The notes: generated by a model from the sequence alone, not told the origin. Positions 6,768 through 14,883 are shown, counted from the stretch's first letter. The stretch is DNA of 24,592 nt from Coraliomargarita sp. CAG:312 (GCA_000438015.1 FR901612.1:18020-42611), one strand, 5' to 3'. Program-made: numbers and translations.

Positions 6768-8558
6768 TTATTTGCGCTTGCGGCAAATTGCCAATACTAA
6801 AGCCAACGCTCCGAAAATTGCGGCAATTTCGGAAGGTTCCGGCACGAGCAAGTCGGCAACGAGAAAATCGTTTTCGATGCGGAAGTTGCCCCATTTCTGC
6901 TCTCCGTCGACAGTGTCTGAAGACGAAATTTTTGAGAAGTCGATTGTTCCGGCATTTGTGACTTTTATTTTATTGTTATCGAAGTTTTCCAATACGAGAG
7001 ACGCCAAGTTTTCTTCTTTCAGTCCCGATATGTCCGAGACTTCAAAGAGGACTCCGTCGGCAATAAACAGCGTCAGCGTTGCAGCTTGTGCGGCGTCTGT
7101 AATGGTTGAAAATCCCAGCCTGCTAAACGTATTGTCGGCATTTACTTCTATGCGTACATTTCCGCGGGAGACGTTCAAGAAATAAGAGCTTTGCGAACCT
7201 CCTTCGGTGGTTCTAAAAGCGTTTGATGCATTTAGTGTAAGGATTGCTTTAGGGCCGATGTCGCTCCATACGCTTTGGTATCCGTCTAGGTTCATACCCC
7301 CCGAATTATGGATGATTAGGGCGCCTTCGTTTACCGTCATGTGGCCGCTTGCTATTTTTGAGTCGTTGCTAAATCCGTTTGTCACAACTTTGCCGCTTAC
7401 ATTCCAGTCTCCGCCAAAAATTGTCCACTGGCTGGACCCGCTCCTGTTTGTCACATTGTAGACGCCGTTTTGTCCAACATTTATATTAAGCATTCCGCCT
7501 TCGGAAAGAGTTGTGTTTAAAGTTCCGTTTACGTAAATTGTCTGTTTTGTGTTGTAAATGAGTGTTGTAGGCGTAAATGAGGCGCCTTCGGCAACGGTAA
7601 ATGTGGAATTTGCGGCATTTGCTTTTATGTTTATCGAACCTGCGGTAATTGCGGATTCCGAGCCGATTGTAAGGTTGCCGCCCGAAAAATTAAATGCGTT
7701 GCTTCCGACGTTTAAATTGCCGTTTATCGTTAAGCTTCCGGTTGACATCGTGTAGTCGGAATTCTTTAATATATTCATTTGTCCGTCTAATACGATGTTT
7801 GTTTTTGAGCCGACTATCGAAATATTATTTGCGGTCATTGTTGCCGAAGACGCCAAAGTCATCGTCATTCCGCCAGTGGAGCCGTCTAAATATATGTCCT
7901 TATAAGTATCGCCATCTTTTGCTTCAACTGAGCCGCCTATGTTGTAATAAACGCCGCCGCCGTCGACAACTCCGTCTAGTGCGCCATAGAAATACACGTC
8001 TCTATCCGCCAAGACCTCCACATTTTGCCCAATGCTGATTGTTCTTGAAAGTACGTTGCCTTTGCCGGAAAAGCGAAAATTTACCGAGCCGTTTTCGTTT
8101 AGGGAGTTTGTAAGTTTTAATTGCGAGCCTTCTATTCCGTCAAAACCCAACAGAGCCGCATTTCCCGTAATATTGTCGCCGCTTGAGAAGCTAAGAAGGA
8201 TTGAGCTTGAGTCCGAGGATGCTCCGTCGATTGTAAGAGTTGTTGGGGTTGTTCCGTCCAAGTCGTTTAATTGGTAGACTGTGGAGCCCGCCGTGTAATT
8301 TGTATTTATTCTTAATATAGTTGCGTCAATATCCACATATAGTTTAAAAGGGTTTGACGGTGTGGCACTATTATAAAAGGCGTAAATTGTATCTCCGGCT
8401 GTTGGAGGGGTTGTGGCAATTTGGCTTGTTTCATTTATATACCAAGAATTTGGATCGCTCCACAGAGGGGTTCCTGTGGTTATATTTCGGTATGTGGTTG
8501 CGTGCGCTGAAAGCGGTATAAAAATTGCAAAGGGGATGATGGCAAATAGGTTTTTCAT
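6768..8558 (-). CDS. PEP-CTERM surface protein 3 (autotransporter-like repeats)
   Basis: This protein of 596 residues is read from the ATG at 8558, giving MKNLFAIIPFAIFIPLSAHA, a classical signal peptide. A longer open frame begins at a TTG at 8612, but that TTG is part of a likely -35 box, so it is rejected. The mature start TTYRNITTGTPLWSDPNSWYI carries the same paired-Trp entry as the two neighbours. The body is made of short beta strands with many Gly, Asn, Ser and Thr (SLTINGNLNVGSNAFNFSGG is typical), probably a right-handed beta-helix. No catalytic motif was found. The tail VPEPSEIAAIFGALAL then ICRKRK is a PEP-CTERM signal, anchoring the protein for exosortase processing. It probably acts in cell-surface or matrix adhesion, or is displayed on an exopolysaccharide coat; this is inference from the family. 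Confidence 0.87.
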   Translation of the reverse strand: MKNLFAIIPFAIFIPLSAHATTYRNITTGTPLWSDPNSWYINETSQIATTPPTAGDTIYAFYNSATPSNPFKLYVDIDATILRINTNYTAGSTVYQLNDLDGTTPTTLTIDGASSDSSSILLSFSSGDNITGNAALLGFDGIEGSQLKLTNSLNENGSVNFRFSGKGNVLSRTISIGQNVEVLADRDVYFYGALDGVVDGGGVYYNIGGSVEAKDGDTYKDIYLDGSTGGMTMTLASSATMTANNISIVGSKTNIVLDGQMNILKNSDYTMSTGSLTINGNLNVGSNAFNFSGGNLTIGSESAITAGSINIKANAANSTFTVAEGASFTPTTLIYNTKQTIYVNGTLNTTLSEGGMLNINVGQNGVYNVTNRSGSSQWTIFGGDWNVSGKVVTNGFSNDSKIASGHMTVNEGALIIHNSGGMNLDGYQSVWSDIGPKAILTLNASNAFRTTEGGSQSSYFLNVSRGNVRIEVNADNTFSRLGFSTITDAAQAATLTLFIADGVLFEVSDISGLKEENLASLVLENFDNNKIKVTNAGTIDFSKISSSDTVDGEQKWGNFRIENDFLVADLLVPEPSEIAAIFGALALVLAICRKRK

Positions 8559-8572
8559 CGGACACGTCGTAA

Positions 8573-8587
8573 TTTGTAATTTACAAA
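8573..8587. promoter_or_regulatory. 15-bp palindrome in the leader of PEP-CTERM gene 3
   Basis: TTTGTAA and TTACAAA flank one base, a perfect dyad 15 bases before the ATG at 8558 and 19 bases past the TTGACT box. Position and symmetry suit a repressor operator or a leader hairpin. No regulator can be named. Confidence 0.35.
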
Positions 8588-8606
8588 CTAAAGATATACG
8601 GTTATA

Positions 8607-8612
8607 AGTCAA
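8607..8612 (-). promoter_or_regulatory. Candidate -35 box (TTGACT) for PEP-CTERM gene 3
   Basis: TTTGACTTATAACC on the minus strand lies 49 bases before the ATG at 8558. It is one of four TTGACTT words in the minus-strand surface block, and a GTTTGTAAAT word follows after 18 bases. Confidence 0.35.
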
Positions 8613-8757
8613 ATATTTTTTAGTTAATCTCTTAGGAGACGAAGTTGTTATATGTTATGGTAGAATTGCGCGTTTTGTCCCATGGGAAGATAAGCGCTTT
8701 GATTTTATTTGCTGCGCAAATGATGGATGTGCGGCGGATAAAGCTATTGGTAAAAAA

Positions 8758-10473
8758 TTAATTCGTTTTTACTTTGACGGCAACGGGAAGTTCCGAGTTC
8801 GCAAGGGGGTCGGGAAGCTCGACTTCAATTGCATTTCCAGGATTTTCGAGCTTTTCCCATTTTAAAGGTGTTTTTGTTGCGACAGCCGATATTTGGAAAC
8901 TGCCTGCCGCAGGCATTTCAAGCCGCACTTTTCGGGCTGGGTTTGATATTATAGCGTAATAGGCGCGCGCATCTTTGGATTGGGTGTAAGATACGCCTTC
9001 TTTGGTAAAGGGCGAGAGTGGGCGTGTGGCGTAAATGGCTTCTCCGTTCAACTTAAGCCAAGACCCGATTTCTGTAAGGCGTTTCATTTGTATTTCCGGA
9101 ACAGAGCCTTGACCGTCGAGATTTATCAATAGCAGCAAATTTCCTCCGCGCGCGACAATATCGGCGAACATAGATACAAATTCTTTTGCCGAAATGACAT
9201 TCGACTCATCGTCCTGCCAGTTATTGCCGTATGATTGGCTTATTCCGCGGCAGGCTTCCCACGGGTGGTAATTTTCTATGTCAATGCATTCGGATGTATC
9301 GCCGTATTCGTCCGTATAAAAGTCTCCGCGGACGGTCCGCAGCCATTGCCGAGGGCGGGCGGCAGTAAATTTTCCCTCAATTTCTTCGGGTTCGCCAAGC
9401 CCGTATCTGTCGTTTACGGCAACCGGTTTTTTACTGACATTGTAGAAATATGCGGCGATATCGTAGCCGCCTAGCGCGGACGCTTTGTCCGCCCAGTCGG
9501 CGTCAAACCATAGTATGTCGGGGGAGTATTTTTCAATAAACTCGGCGGCTTGCGGTATTATATATTCGTTCACGAAATCTTTGACGGCAATTTTCCCGGA
9601 AGCTTTGTATTCCATATCTTTTGAAAAAGGGATTTCTTTGTTCCACGAGAAATTCGCGAGCTGTCCGCCGTCTTTCAACAGGGGATATTCCCATTCGCTA
9701 AGGCTGAAGTAGAATCCGAATTTCATTCCCCGCTTTCTGCATGCCTCAGCCAATGGCGACATTACATCGCGTTTGGGGCCCATATCCATAACATCCCTGT
9801 GCGTGTAGGAGGATGGCCATAGGCAAAATCCGGAATGGTGCTTTGAAAACGGAACTACATATTTTGCCCCGCACGTTTTAAATAGTTCCGCGAGAGTTTC
9901 CGGCTCAAAATCCCGCGCCTTAAAAAGCGGAATAAAGTGGTCTCTCTGAAAGTCTTCCCCCCAATTTTTTATGTGGTAGTTTCTATAGCCCCAGAATGGG
10001 GATTTATTGTCGAAATTGCTATACATTCTAAGTTCATACCAGTCCGGATACATTGCTCCGTCTTTTTTGGGAGGGCACCACGACGCAAGCGACCACAGGC
10101 CCCAGTCTATAAAAATTCCGAATTTAGCGTCTTTAAACCATTCTGGGCATTCGTGTTCGTCCAGCGATTTTCCGGTTGGCTTCCATTTCCCGGCCGCGTT
10201 AACCGCGCGGACGCGGGCGGTGTGTTCCCGCGCGGTTTTAATCATATCAGCCGAGAACAGGTCGCTCATTTGTTTTAGAGAGTATTTATATAAATGCGGC
10301 TTAAAACCTGCCGGCCTGCGGTATTTTTCCGGAGCCAAAGGGTAATCCGGCGGAGTTTGGGCGGCTTTTTTCAATGTGTCGGATTCTCCCGGTGCGTTTG
10401 TCACGGCTCCCGTTTGCGCCGATAGCAAAAAAGGAGAAATAAAAATTAAAATAATAGCAGCGGTCTTTCGCAT
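8758..10473 (-). CDS. Alpha-L-fucosidase, glycoside hydrolase family 29
   Basis: This secreted enzyme of 571 residues would release terminal alpha-L-fucose from glycans such as host mucin or plant and algal polysaccharides, with retention of configuration. The start is the ATG at 10473, giving signal peptide MRKTAAIILIFISPFLLSA; 24 upstream residues in the open frame are discarded. GH29 landmarks are EWFKDAKFGIFIDWGLWSL (about 111-129), the substrate His pair in FSKHHSGFCLWPS (about 209-221) and the nucleophile Asp324 in ILWFDADWAD. ENYHPWEACRGISQSYGNNW (about 400-419) is in the region carrying the acid/base. The C-terminal domain is beta-rich. An isomerase-like gene lies upstream on the same strand with a 148-base gap, so the two may form a sugar-use operon. 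A dyad at 10507-10544 lies in the leader. The family call is strong; linkage preference cannot be read from sequence. Confidence 0.93.
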   Translation of the reverse strand: MRKTAAIILIFISPFLLSAQTGAVTNAPGESDTLKKAAQTPPDYPLAPEKYRRPAGFKPHLYKYSLKQMSDLFSADMIKTAREHTARVRAVNAAGKWKPTGKSLDEHECPEWFKDAKFGIFIDWGLWSLASWCPPKKDGAMYPDWYELRMYSNFDNKSPFWGYRNYHIKNWGEDFQRDHFIPLFKARDFEPETLAELFKTCGAKYVVPFSKHHSGFCLWPSSYTHRDVMDMGPKRDVMSPLAEACRKRGMKFGFYFSLSEWEYPLLKDGGQLANFSWNKEIPFSKDMEYKASGKIAVKDFVNEYIIPQAAEFIEKYSPDILWFDADWADKASALGGYDIAAYFYNVSKKPVAVNDRYGLGEPEEIEGKFTAARPRQWLRTVRGDFYTDEYGDTSECIDIENYHPWEACRGISQSYGNNWQDDESNVISAKEFVSMFADIVARGGNLLLLINLDGQGSVPEIQMKRLTEIGSWLKLNGEAIYATRPLSPFTKEGVSYTQSKDARAYYAIISNPARKVRLEMPAAGSFQISAVATKTPLKWEKLENPGNAIEVELPDPLANSELPVAVKVKTN

Positions 10474-10506
10474 GGTATCTTTAGGCGGTAATTTTATTGT
10501 TTGCAG

Positions 10507-10544
10507 TGAATGCAGAAAACATTGCGGCATATTGTTTGCATTCA
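10507..10544. promoter_or_regulatory. Inverted repeat upstream of the fucosidase gene
   Basis: TGAATGCA (10507-10514) and TGCATTCA (10537-10544) are perfect 8-bp inverted arms around 22 bases, and the inner flanks also pair partly with bulges. The element lies 34-71 bases before the fucosidase ATG. It may be an operator for carbohydrate control or a leader hairpin. Confidence 0.35.
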
Positions 10545-10621
10545 TCGAAGATGTTTCTGCGCCGCGTTTTTTACCTGCACGAATTTGCGCGTAGATTGTA
10601 TTTCTGCCGTCAGAATTGGGC

Positions 10622-11611
10622 TTAAGCTATTGCCGCGTCTATTTTACGGTAAGCCCGCCAAAGTTTTGCTTCTCCAGCTTCGGATTTGTCGCTCATTCCG
10701 TGTTCCATTCCGTACAGGCCCCGGTAGCCCTTTTCATGGATGTGTTTTATGACGTTTACAAAATTTATTTCTCCCGAGAACGGCTCGTTGCGGCCGGGGG
10801 TGTCGCCTAAGTGGAAGTATGCAATTTCATCCCAAGCGGCATCTATGTTTCTAATAAGGCTGCCTTCAGTGTTTTGTTGGTGGAACACGTCGAATAGGAT
10901 TTTGCAATATTGGTTGTTTACGGCTTTGCAGAGCATGTAGGCATCGGAGGCTTTTTGCAGCCAAAGCCCTGGATGCGCTGTAAAAGAAAGCGGTTCCAAG
11001 ACAATCGTCTTGCCGGCTTTGCCGCAAATATCGGCGGCGACTTTTAAGTGCTCGGCGACGTTCGCCATTTGATAGGACGTCTCAAAAGACGGGTCTATAT
11101 ATCCTGGCACAAGCGTAATCCACTTTGCATTGACGCGCTTGGCGCATTCCACGGCGTCTTTCATTTTCTGCTTTGTGACTTCTATCGATGCCGCCTTGTC
11201 GGGAGATTTTTTTGGGTCCAATTTGTTGGCGGTCATTTGAAATTTCATTCCGCCGTAGGAGGAGAAGACTCCCATTTCCATTCCCAGTTGCGACATTTTC
11301 TTTGCGATGGCTTCCTGCACTTCAACGGGCCGGGAAAGCATATTGTTGTCTTCTATTGCCCTAATGCCATGGTCGTAATAATATTGGATTTTATCTTCAA
11401 ATGTCTTGCAATTTTTCATCGCGTTGAAGCAGAGACCGCCATAATAGTTTGCGGCAAACTTGCATTTGAAGGGGGATGACTGGTTCAAGATTTCTTCGTC
11501 GCTTGCGTTGTAGGGAGATTTATTTTGCGATTGCGCTTTTGCCGCGGTTCCCAATATCGAAGTTGCTGCAATTGCCGTTAAAGTTTTTTTTGCGAATTCT
11601 CTCCTTTGCAT
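10622..11611 (-). CDS. Tat-exported hydroxypyruvate-isomerase-like TIM-barrel protein
   Basis: This 329-residue sugar isomerase/epimerase-fold protein carries a twin-arginine signal. MQRREFAKKTLTAIAATSIL matches the RRxFxK pattern and is followed by a hydrophobic stretch and GTAAKA. The start at 11611 is fixed by a perfect GGAGGA ribosome site nine bases before it; an upstream extension of 29 residues is not used. The barrel contains metal-binding candidates Glu206 (IVLEPLS), Asp241 (LFDVFHQQ), His267 (YFHLGDTPGRNEP) and Glu303 (YGMEHG). GDTPGRNEPFSGEINF is the hallmark of hydroxypyruvate isomerase, although the usual Gln ligand before it is replaced by His. Export by Tat is unusual for a plain hydroxypyruvate isomerase. 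A role on free or oxidised sugars in the periplasm, perhaps together with the adjacent fucosidase, is more likely. The exact substrate is unknown. Confidence 0.82.
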   Translation of the reverse strand: MQRREFAKKTLTAIAATSILGTAAKAQSQNKSPYNASDEEILNQSSPFKCKFAANYYGGLCFNAMKNCKTFEDKIQYYYDHGIRAIEDNNMLSRPVEVQEAIAKKMSQLGMEMGVFSSYGGMKFQMTANKLDPKKSPDKAASIEVTKQKMKDAVECAKRVNAKWITLVPGYIDPSFETSYQMANVAEHLKVAADICGKAGKTIVLEPLSFTAHPGLWLQKASDAYMLCKAVNNQYCKILFDVFHQQNTEGSLIRNIDAAWDEIAYFHLGDTPGRNEPFSGEINFVNVIKHIHEKGYRGLYGMEHGMSDKSEAGEAKLWRAYRKIDAAIA

Positions 11612-11972
11612 AATTGTTTCCTCCAAATATGTTTTATGCCTCCGGGATTGCAAAACCGGCGTGGCGTTAGGCAGCTGCGCAGCGCGTTTCCGCTCCATGA
11701 GGACGGGCTCGCGCCATGCGCTTGCGTATAATTTAAAATAAATACGGGTTTTGCGCTATTTACAAACAAAAATTTTTTAGGCCACTGTGTTTTTCGTCGG
11801 CAAGGCAAGTTTGAAAGCGCAAATAAAAAAGGGGAAGAATGAAATTCTTCCCTTTTAGGCGGTTTTAGAAATATTGCCGCGCAAAACACCCTTTGGGGAA
11901 ATGCAGCGCGAATTGCCGTTGCCCGCAAATTTCCAATGAAAGCGGGCAGGCTTGTATATTGCAGGCAAAAGC
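11612..11972. other. 361-base gap between the isomerase-like and lipoprotein genes
   Basis: It holds the GGAGGA ribosome site of the isomerase-like gene (about 11619-11624), a GC-rich stretch with the palindrome gctgcgcagc, and an AT-rich patch with a possible -10 (TTATAC on the minus strand, about 11727-11732). It also carries an atttacaaac word (11758-11767) and a strong hairpin at 11827-11856. The open frame covering 11578-11928 on the minus strand has no protein-like features and is not called. Confidence 0.5.
11825..11856 (-). terminator. Rho-independent terminator after the small lipoprotein gene
   Basis: The arms 11827-11840 and 11844-11856 form a 13-bp stem with one bulged G and a 3-base loop. 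On the minus strand the hairpin is followed by TTTTTTATTTG. It lies about 115 bases after the lipoprotein stop and insulates the isomerase-like gene. The plus-strand side also ends in tttt, so it may work in both directions. Confidence 0.8.
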
Positions 11973-12116
11973 TTAAGAATTTATTCCGGAATTAAAGTCC
12001 GCGCACATTCCGAAAAGTCCGCTGCTGTTGACGGTGACACCCTGCTCGTTTGTTGATGAGCATCCGCACAAAGCCAAGGCGGCGGCGGTTAAAGCCAATA
12101 AAATTAGTTTTTTCAT
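11973..12116 (-). CDS. Small lipoprotein, 47 residues
   Basis: The ATG at 12116 opens a frame of 47 residues beginning MKKLILLALTAAALALCGC. This is a textbook lipoprotein signal: two lysines, a hydrophobic run and a lipobox ending in Gly-Cys (cysteine 19). The mature part is only about 29 residues (SSTNEQGVTVNSSGLFGM onward) and has no domain I recognise. No Shine-Dalgarno sequence is obvious before the ATG. The gene is followed by a good terminator at 11825-11856. The protein resembles entericidin-like or other tiny envelope lipoproteins only in design, not in sequence. It is diverged from the symporter gene that starts 149 bases away on the other strand. The call rests on the signal and lipobox; codon evidence is thin because of the length. 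Confidence 0.7.
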   Translation of the reverse strand: MKKLILLALTAAALALCGCSSTNEQGVTVNSSGLFGMCADFNSGINS

Positions 12117-12249
12117 AATTTACATATTTTCGGAATTTTTTTGCGGCGGGCAATATTTTTTTATGAGATTTTTCTTCCGCGCGGGAAATATTTTGGTATC
12201 AAGGTAAAAGGCATTTTTTTTAAGCGTTTGAATTTCCGGATTATGTCGC

Positions 12250-12255
12250 GGGAGG
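12250..12255 (+). promoter_or_regulatory. Ribosome binding site of the symporter gene
   Basis: GGGAGG ends ten bases before the ATG at 12266, which fixes that start. Confidence 0.7.
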
Positions 12256-12265
12256 TTTCTCTTAT

Positions 12266-13561
12266 ATGAAAATAAAAAATTTCTTTTCAAAACTTCATTG
12301 GCAGGTCGCGGCGGCGCTTGTGTTGGCTATTGTGTTTGCTTTCGGATTTAAGGCATTCGGGCTTTCAGAAAGCGTTGTCGGAAATGGCTTTGAGCGCGTA
12401 TGCTCTTTTATAGGCAGCCTGTTTATGCGCATGCTTTCTATGATAGTTGTGCCGTTGGTCGCAACGAGCGTAATTTGCGGAAGCATGAGTTTGGGGAAGG
12501 GGCGGACCTTTTTGAGGGTTGGATTGAAGACGCTCGCATTTTATTTGATAACCGGCCTTATGGCTATTCTTTTGGCATTGTTGCTTGTGAATGCAATTGC
12601 CCCGGGCGATGTTTCCGCAGAAACCGCACGCAAGATATTAGGCGGGGCAAACTTTGACGCTTCCGCGGTGAATTCGGGGGCTGGGGACATCGTGGGCGTC
12701 TTATTGCGTTTTTTCCCGCCAAATATCGTCGAGGCAGCTTCGGATAACACACAGTTGTTGGGGCTTATTGTTTTTGCCGTTATAATCGGCGTGTTCATAA
12801 ATACCCTTCCCGAAAAACACGCGGAGTTCCAGCGGAAATTTTGGAGCAGTTTTAACATTCTTTTTGAGAAGATAACAAACGCAATAATGAGGCTTCTGCC
12901 GATAGGTGTTTTTGGGCTTGTGGCGCCTGTTTTCATGCGCGCGGGGGCAGAGGCCGTGGCGCCGGTGGTGGTTTTTTTCCTGACGGTTTCCCTGGCGTTG
13001 GTTCTGCATTCCGTGGGAACGATGTCGCTTGTTCTGCTTTCGGCGGGAGTAAATCCCGTCAAACATTTAAAGGCGATGCTCCCGGCTATTCTTACGGCTT
13101 TTTCCACGTCTTCAAGCGTTGCTACTTTGCCTGTCACTTTGGAGTGCGTCGAGAATTCCGCGAGGGTTCCGAAAAACATATCCGGATTTACGATTCCCCT
13201 GGGAGCTACCGTAAATATGAACGGAAGCGCGTTGTATGAATGCGTGGCTGTAATTTTCATATCGCAGATTTACGCGTCTGCGGGCGGTGCGGCGATGGGG
13301 ATAGGGATGCAGTTTTTAGTTGTTGTGTTGGCCCTGCTTACTTCGATAGGCGTTGCGGGAATCCCTTCGGCGAGTCTAGTGGCGATAGTTGTAATAATGG
13401 GAGTCGCGGGAATTCCGGCTGAAGCGGTGGGCATAATATGGATGACCGACAGGATTCTCGACATGATGCGCACAAGCGTCAATATTTACGGAGATTCCTG
13501 CGCAGCCGTTTGGGTAGCGGCGACTGAAAAGCACAAAGTTTACACTTCAGACGTAGATTGA
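12266..13561 (+). CDS. Dicarboxylate/amino-acid:cation symporter (DAACS, GltP/DctA type)
   Basis: This inner-membrane secondary transporter of 431 residues takes up acidic amino acids or C4-dicarboxylates with Na+ or H+. The N-terminal half is a series of hydrophobic helices (LHWQVAAALVLAIVFAFGF, then MRMLSMIVVPLVATSVICG). The signature core follows in order. HP1 has the serine-rich TAFSTSSSVATLPVTLE. TM7 has TVNMNGSALYECVAVIFI in place of the usual NMDGT. HP2 has GIPSASLVAIVVIMG. TM8 has DRILDMMRTSVNIYGDSCAAV. The Arg-Thr in TM8 corresponds to the residues that hold the side-chain carboxylate of aspartate or glutamate in GltPh-like proteins, so an acidic amino acid is the better guess. It stands alone between a lipoprotein gene and a regulator and probably has its own promoter. 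No terminator was seen after it. Confidence 0.92.
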   Translation: MKIKNFFSKLHWQVAAALVLAIVFAFGFKAFGLSESVVGNGFERVCSFIGSLFMRMLSMIVVPLVATSVICGSMSLGKGRTFLRVGLKTLAFYLITGLMAILLALLLVNAIAPGDVSAETARKILGGANFDASAVNSGAGDIVGVLLRFFPPNIVEAASDNTQLLGLIVFAVIIGVFINTLPEKHAEFQRKFWSSFNILFEKITNAIMRLLPIGVFGLVAPVFMRAGAEAVAPVVVFFLTVSLALVLHSVGTMSLVLLSAGVNPVKHLKAMLPAILTAFSTSSSVATLPVTLECVENSARVPKNISGFTIPLGATVNMNGSALYECVAVIFISQIYASAGGAAMGIGMQFLVVVLALLTSIGVAGIPSASLVAIVVIMGVAGIPAEAVGIIWMTDRILDMMRTSVNIYGDSCAAVWVAATEKHKVYTSDVD

Positions 13562-13946
13562 CGCATAGCCAACCCAACGTTCCATCCTGCGATCGGAAGT
13601 TATAAAGAATATTGCGGATGCAGGAATGAATTTCTCTTTGGAGCGGGGCATTTTTTAGAGGCGGATTTCCCCGGCAAAAAGGCATGCGATTTTTTTGTTG
13701 TGAACTTTCGCGCATGGCGCGTGCGGCTTTCTTGTCGCCAATTTTGCGGAGGATGCGGAGGTTAATTTTGCAAAAGTGTCCGCGGGCAGGGCAGCGCGGG
13801 CTTCCCAAGGGTTGAAATTGCGGTTTTCGGAAATGTAAAAATCAGGAAGCGCGTTTGTATTATATTGACTATTAAAAAAAATATGAAATTTTTTCCAACA
13901 GCCGGCGGCGATTGGGAAATTGCTGCGGTTAATTCCCAAGAAAAGG
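13562..13946. other. Intergenic region before the AraC-type gene
   Basis: No gene is supported here. A minus-strand frame is open across 13655 into the AraC-type gene but is a shadow of it. A TTGACT word lies at 13865-13870 without a convincing -10. The last 100 bases are AT-rich and could hold the regulator's promoter. No terminator for the symporter gene was found. Confidence 0.45.
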
Positions 13947-13958
13947 ATGGATTGTTGT

Positions 13959-14858
13959 ATGGACAAAATGGTGACAGAATTTACACAGGATTCCCACCTG
14001 CAGGGCAATAAATATTTTAGAGTCGTCCACGGGAAATCCGACAAGGCGCATTCAGTGGGATTGCACCGCCACGATTTCGTAGAGGTGTTCTGGGTTAGAA
14101 ATGGCGGCGGAATGTTGATTTCGGGGGGAAGGGAAAGATATTTTTCCAAAAACTTTCTATACATATCCAGCCCCAATGAAGTCCACGTTTTGGATCCGGA
14201 GCGCAACTCCACGCTAAGCTTTACGTATGTCGCAATAGCAAGGGAGGTTTTCGACGATTTTATGAATACGGTTTTGGCGGGCGAGGAGGATTTATACCGC
14301 AGGAAGTTTGCGGGAATATCGCTGAAACTTTCGTCGTTCGAAACTTCGTTTTTAGATCGGGCGGCCGCTGAATTGGCATGGCAGAACGATTCCCGCATGG
14401 CGATTTTCCGATTCCTGTTGAATTTATACTGGCAGATAAAAAACGCATTTATTTCCGCGCTTCCCGGAGACATGCCCGATTGGCTTTCCGACGCCTGCCA
14501 ACGCATACGCAATCCTGAAAACCTTTCTTTGGGGCTGAAAAAATTCAGGGAAATATGCGGCAAGGATATGTCCTACATAAACCGCGCCATGCGCCGCTAT
14601 ATGAATTGCACTCCCACGGAATTTATCAATGACGCCCGTTTGCGGTATGCGAAATGGCTGCTTGAGACATCGTCTTTTTCGACCGGAGAAATTTCCGAGG
14701 CGTGCGGATTTTCGGATTTGCCCTACTTTTGCCGCAAGTTTCGCGATAAATACGACTGCACTCCAACCCAGTTCAGGCGGGATATCCATTCGGTCGGGTC
14801 TGGGGAAGGCATAAATACCGAATATAAAATGAAAAATTTGCGGAAAATATCAATATAG
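13959..14858 (+). CDS. AraC-family transcriptional regulator
   Basis: This 299-residue regulator has an N-terminal cupin sensing domain and a C-terminal double helix-turn-helix. The cupin shows GLHRHDFVEVFWVRNGGG and YISSPNEVHVLDP, as in sugar-responsive AraC regulators such as ChbR or MelR. The DNA-binding part begins near residue 190. It includes FREICGKDMSYINRAMRRYM (first HTH) and GEISEACGFSDLPYFCRKF (second HTH), then the conserved CTPTQFRRD. The start at 13959 is chosen because AAGGA precedes it; an in-frame ATG at 13947 adds four residues and is possible. The last codons and stop lie inside the left arm of a 19-bp inverted repeat that flanks the promoter of the downstream oxidoreductase gene. 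The regulator may therefore control that gene, and its terminal codons are kept in either orientation of the repeat-bounded segment. The ligand is unknown. Confidence 0.88.
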   Translation: MDKMVTEFTQDSHLQGNKYFRVVHGKSDKAHSVGLHRHDFVEVFWVRNGGGMLISGGRERYFSKNFLYISSPNEVHVLDPERNSTLSFTYVAIAREVFDDFMNTVLAGEEDLYRRKFAGISLKLSSFETSFLDRAAAELAWQNDSRMAIFRFLLNLYWQIKNAFISALPGDMPDWLSDACQRIRNPENLSLGLKKFREICGKDMSYINRAMRRYMNCTPTEFINDARLRYAKWLLETSSFSTGEISEACGFSDLPYFCRKFRDKYDCTPTQFRRDIHSVGSGEGINTEYKMKNLRKISI

Positions 14859-14883
14859 TTAAAATAAATAATAGCGCCGCATA

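Noticed and set aside
6768..8612. Longer version of PEP-CTERM protein 3 from a TTG at 8612
   Set aside because: The TTG is part of a likely -35 box, and the ATG at 8558 gives a perfect signal peptide.
11578..11928. 116-codon minus-strand frame between the isomerase-like and lipoprotein genes
   Set aside because: It runs through a strong terminator hairpin and the isomerase leader; composition is not protein-like.
12541..13260. 239-codon minus-strand frame
   Set aside because: It is antisense to the symporter gene with its full motif set.
13655..14563. 302-codon minus-strand frame
   Set aside because: It lies mostly antisense to the AraC-type gene, which has clear domains; this frame has none.
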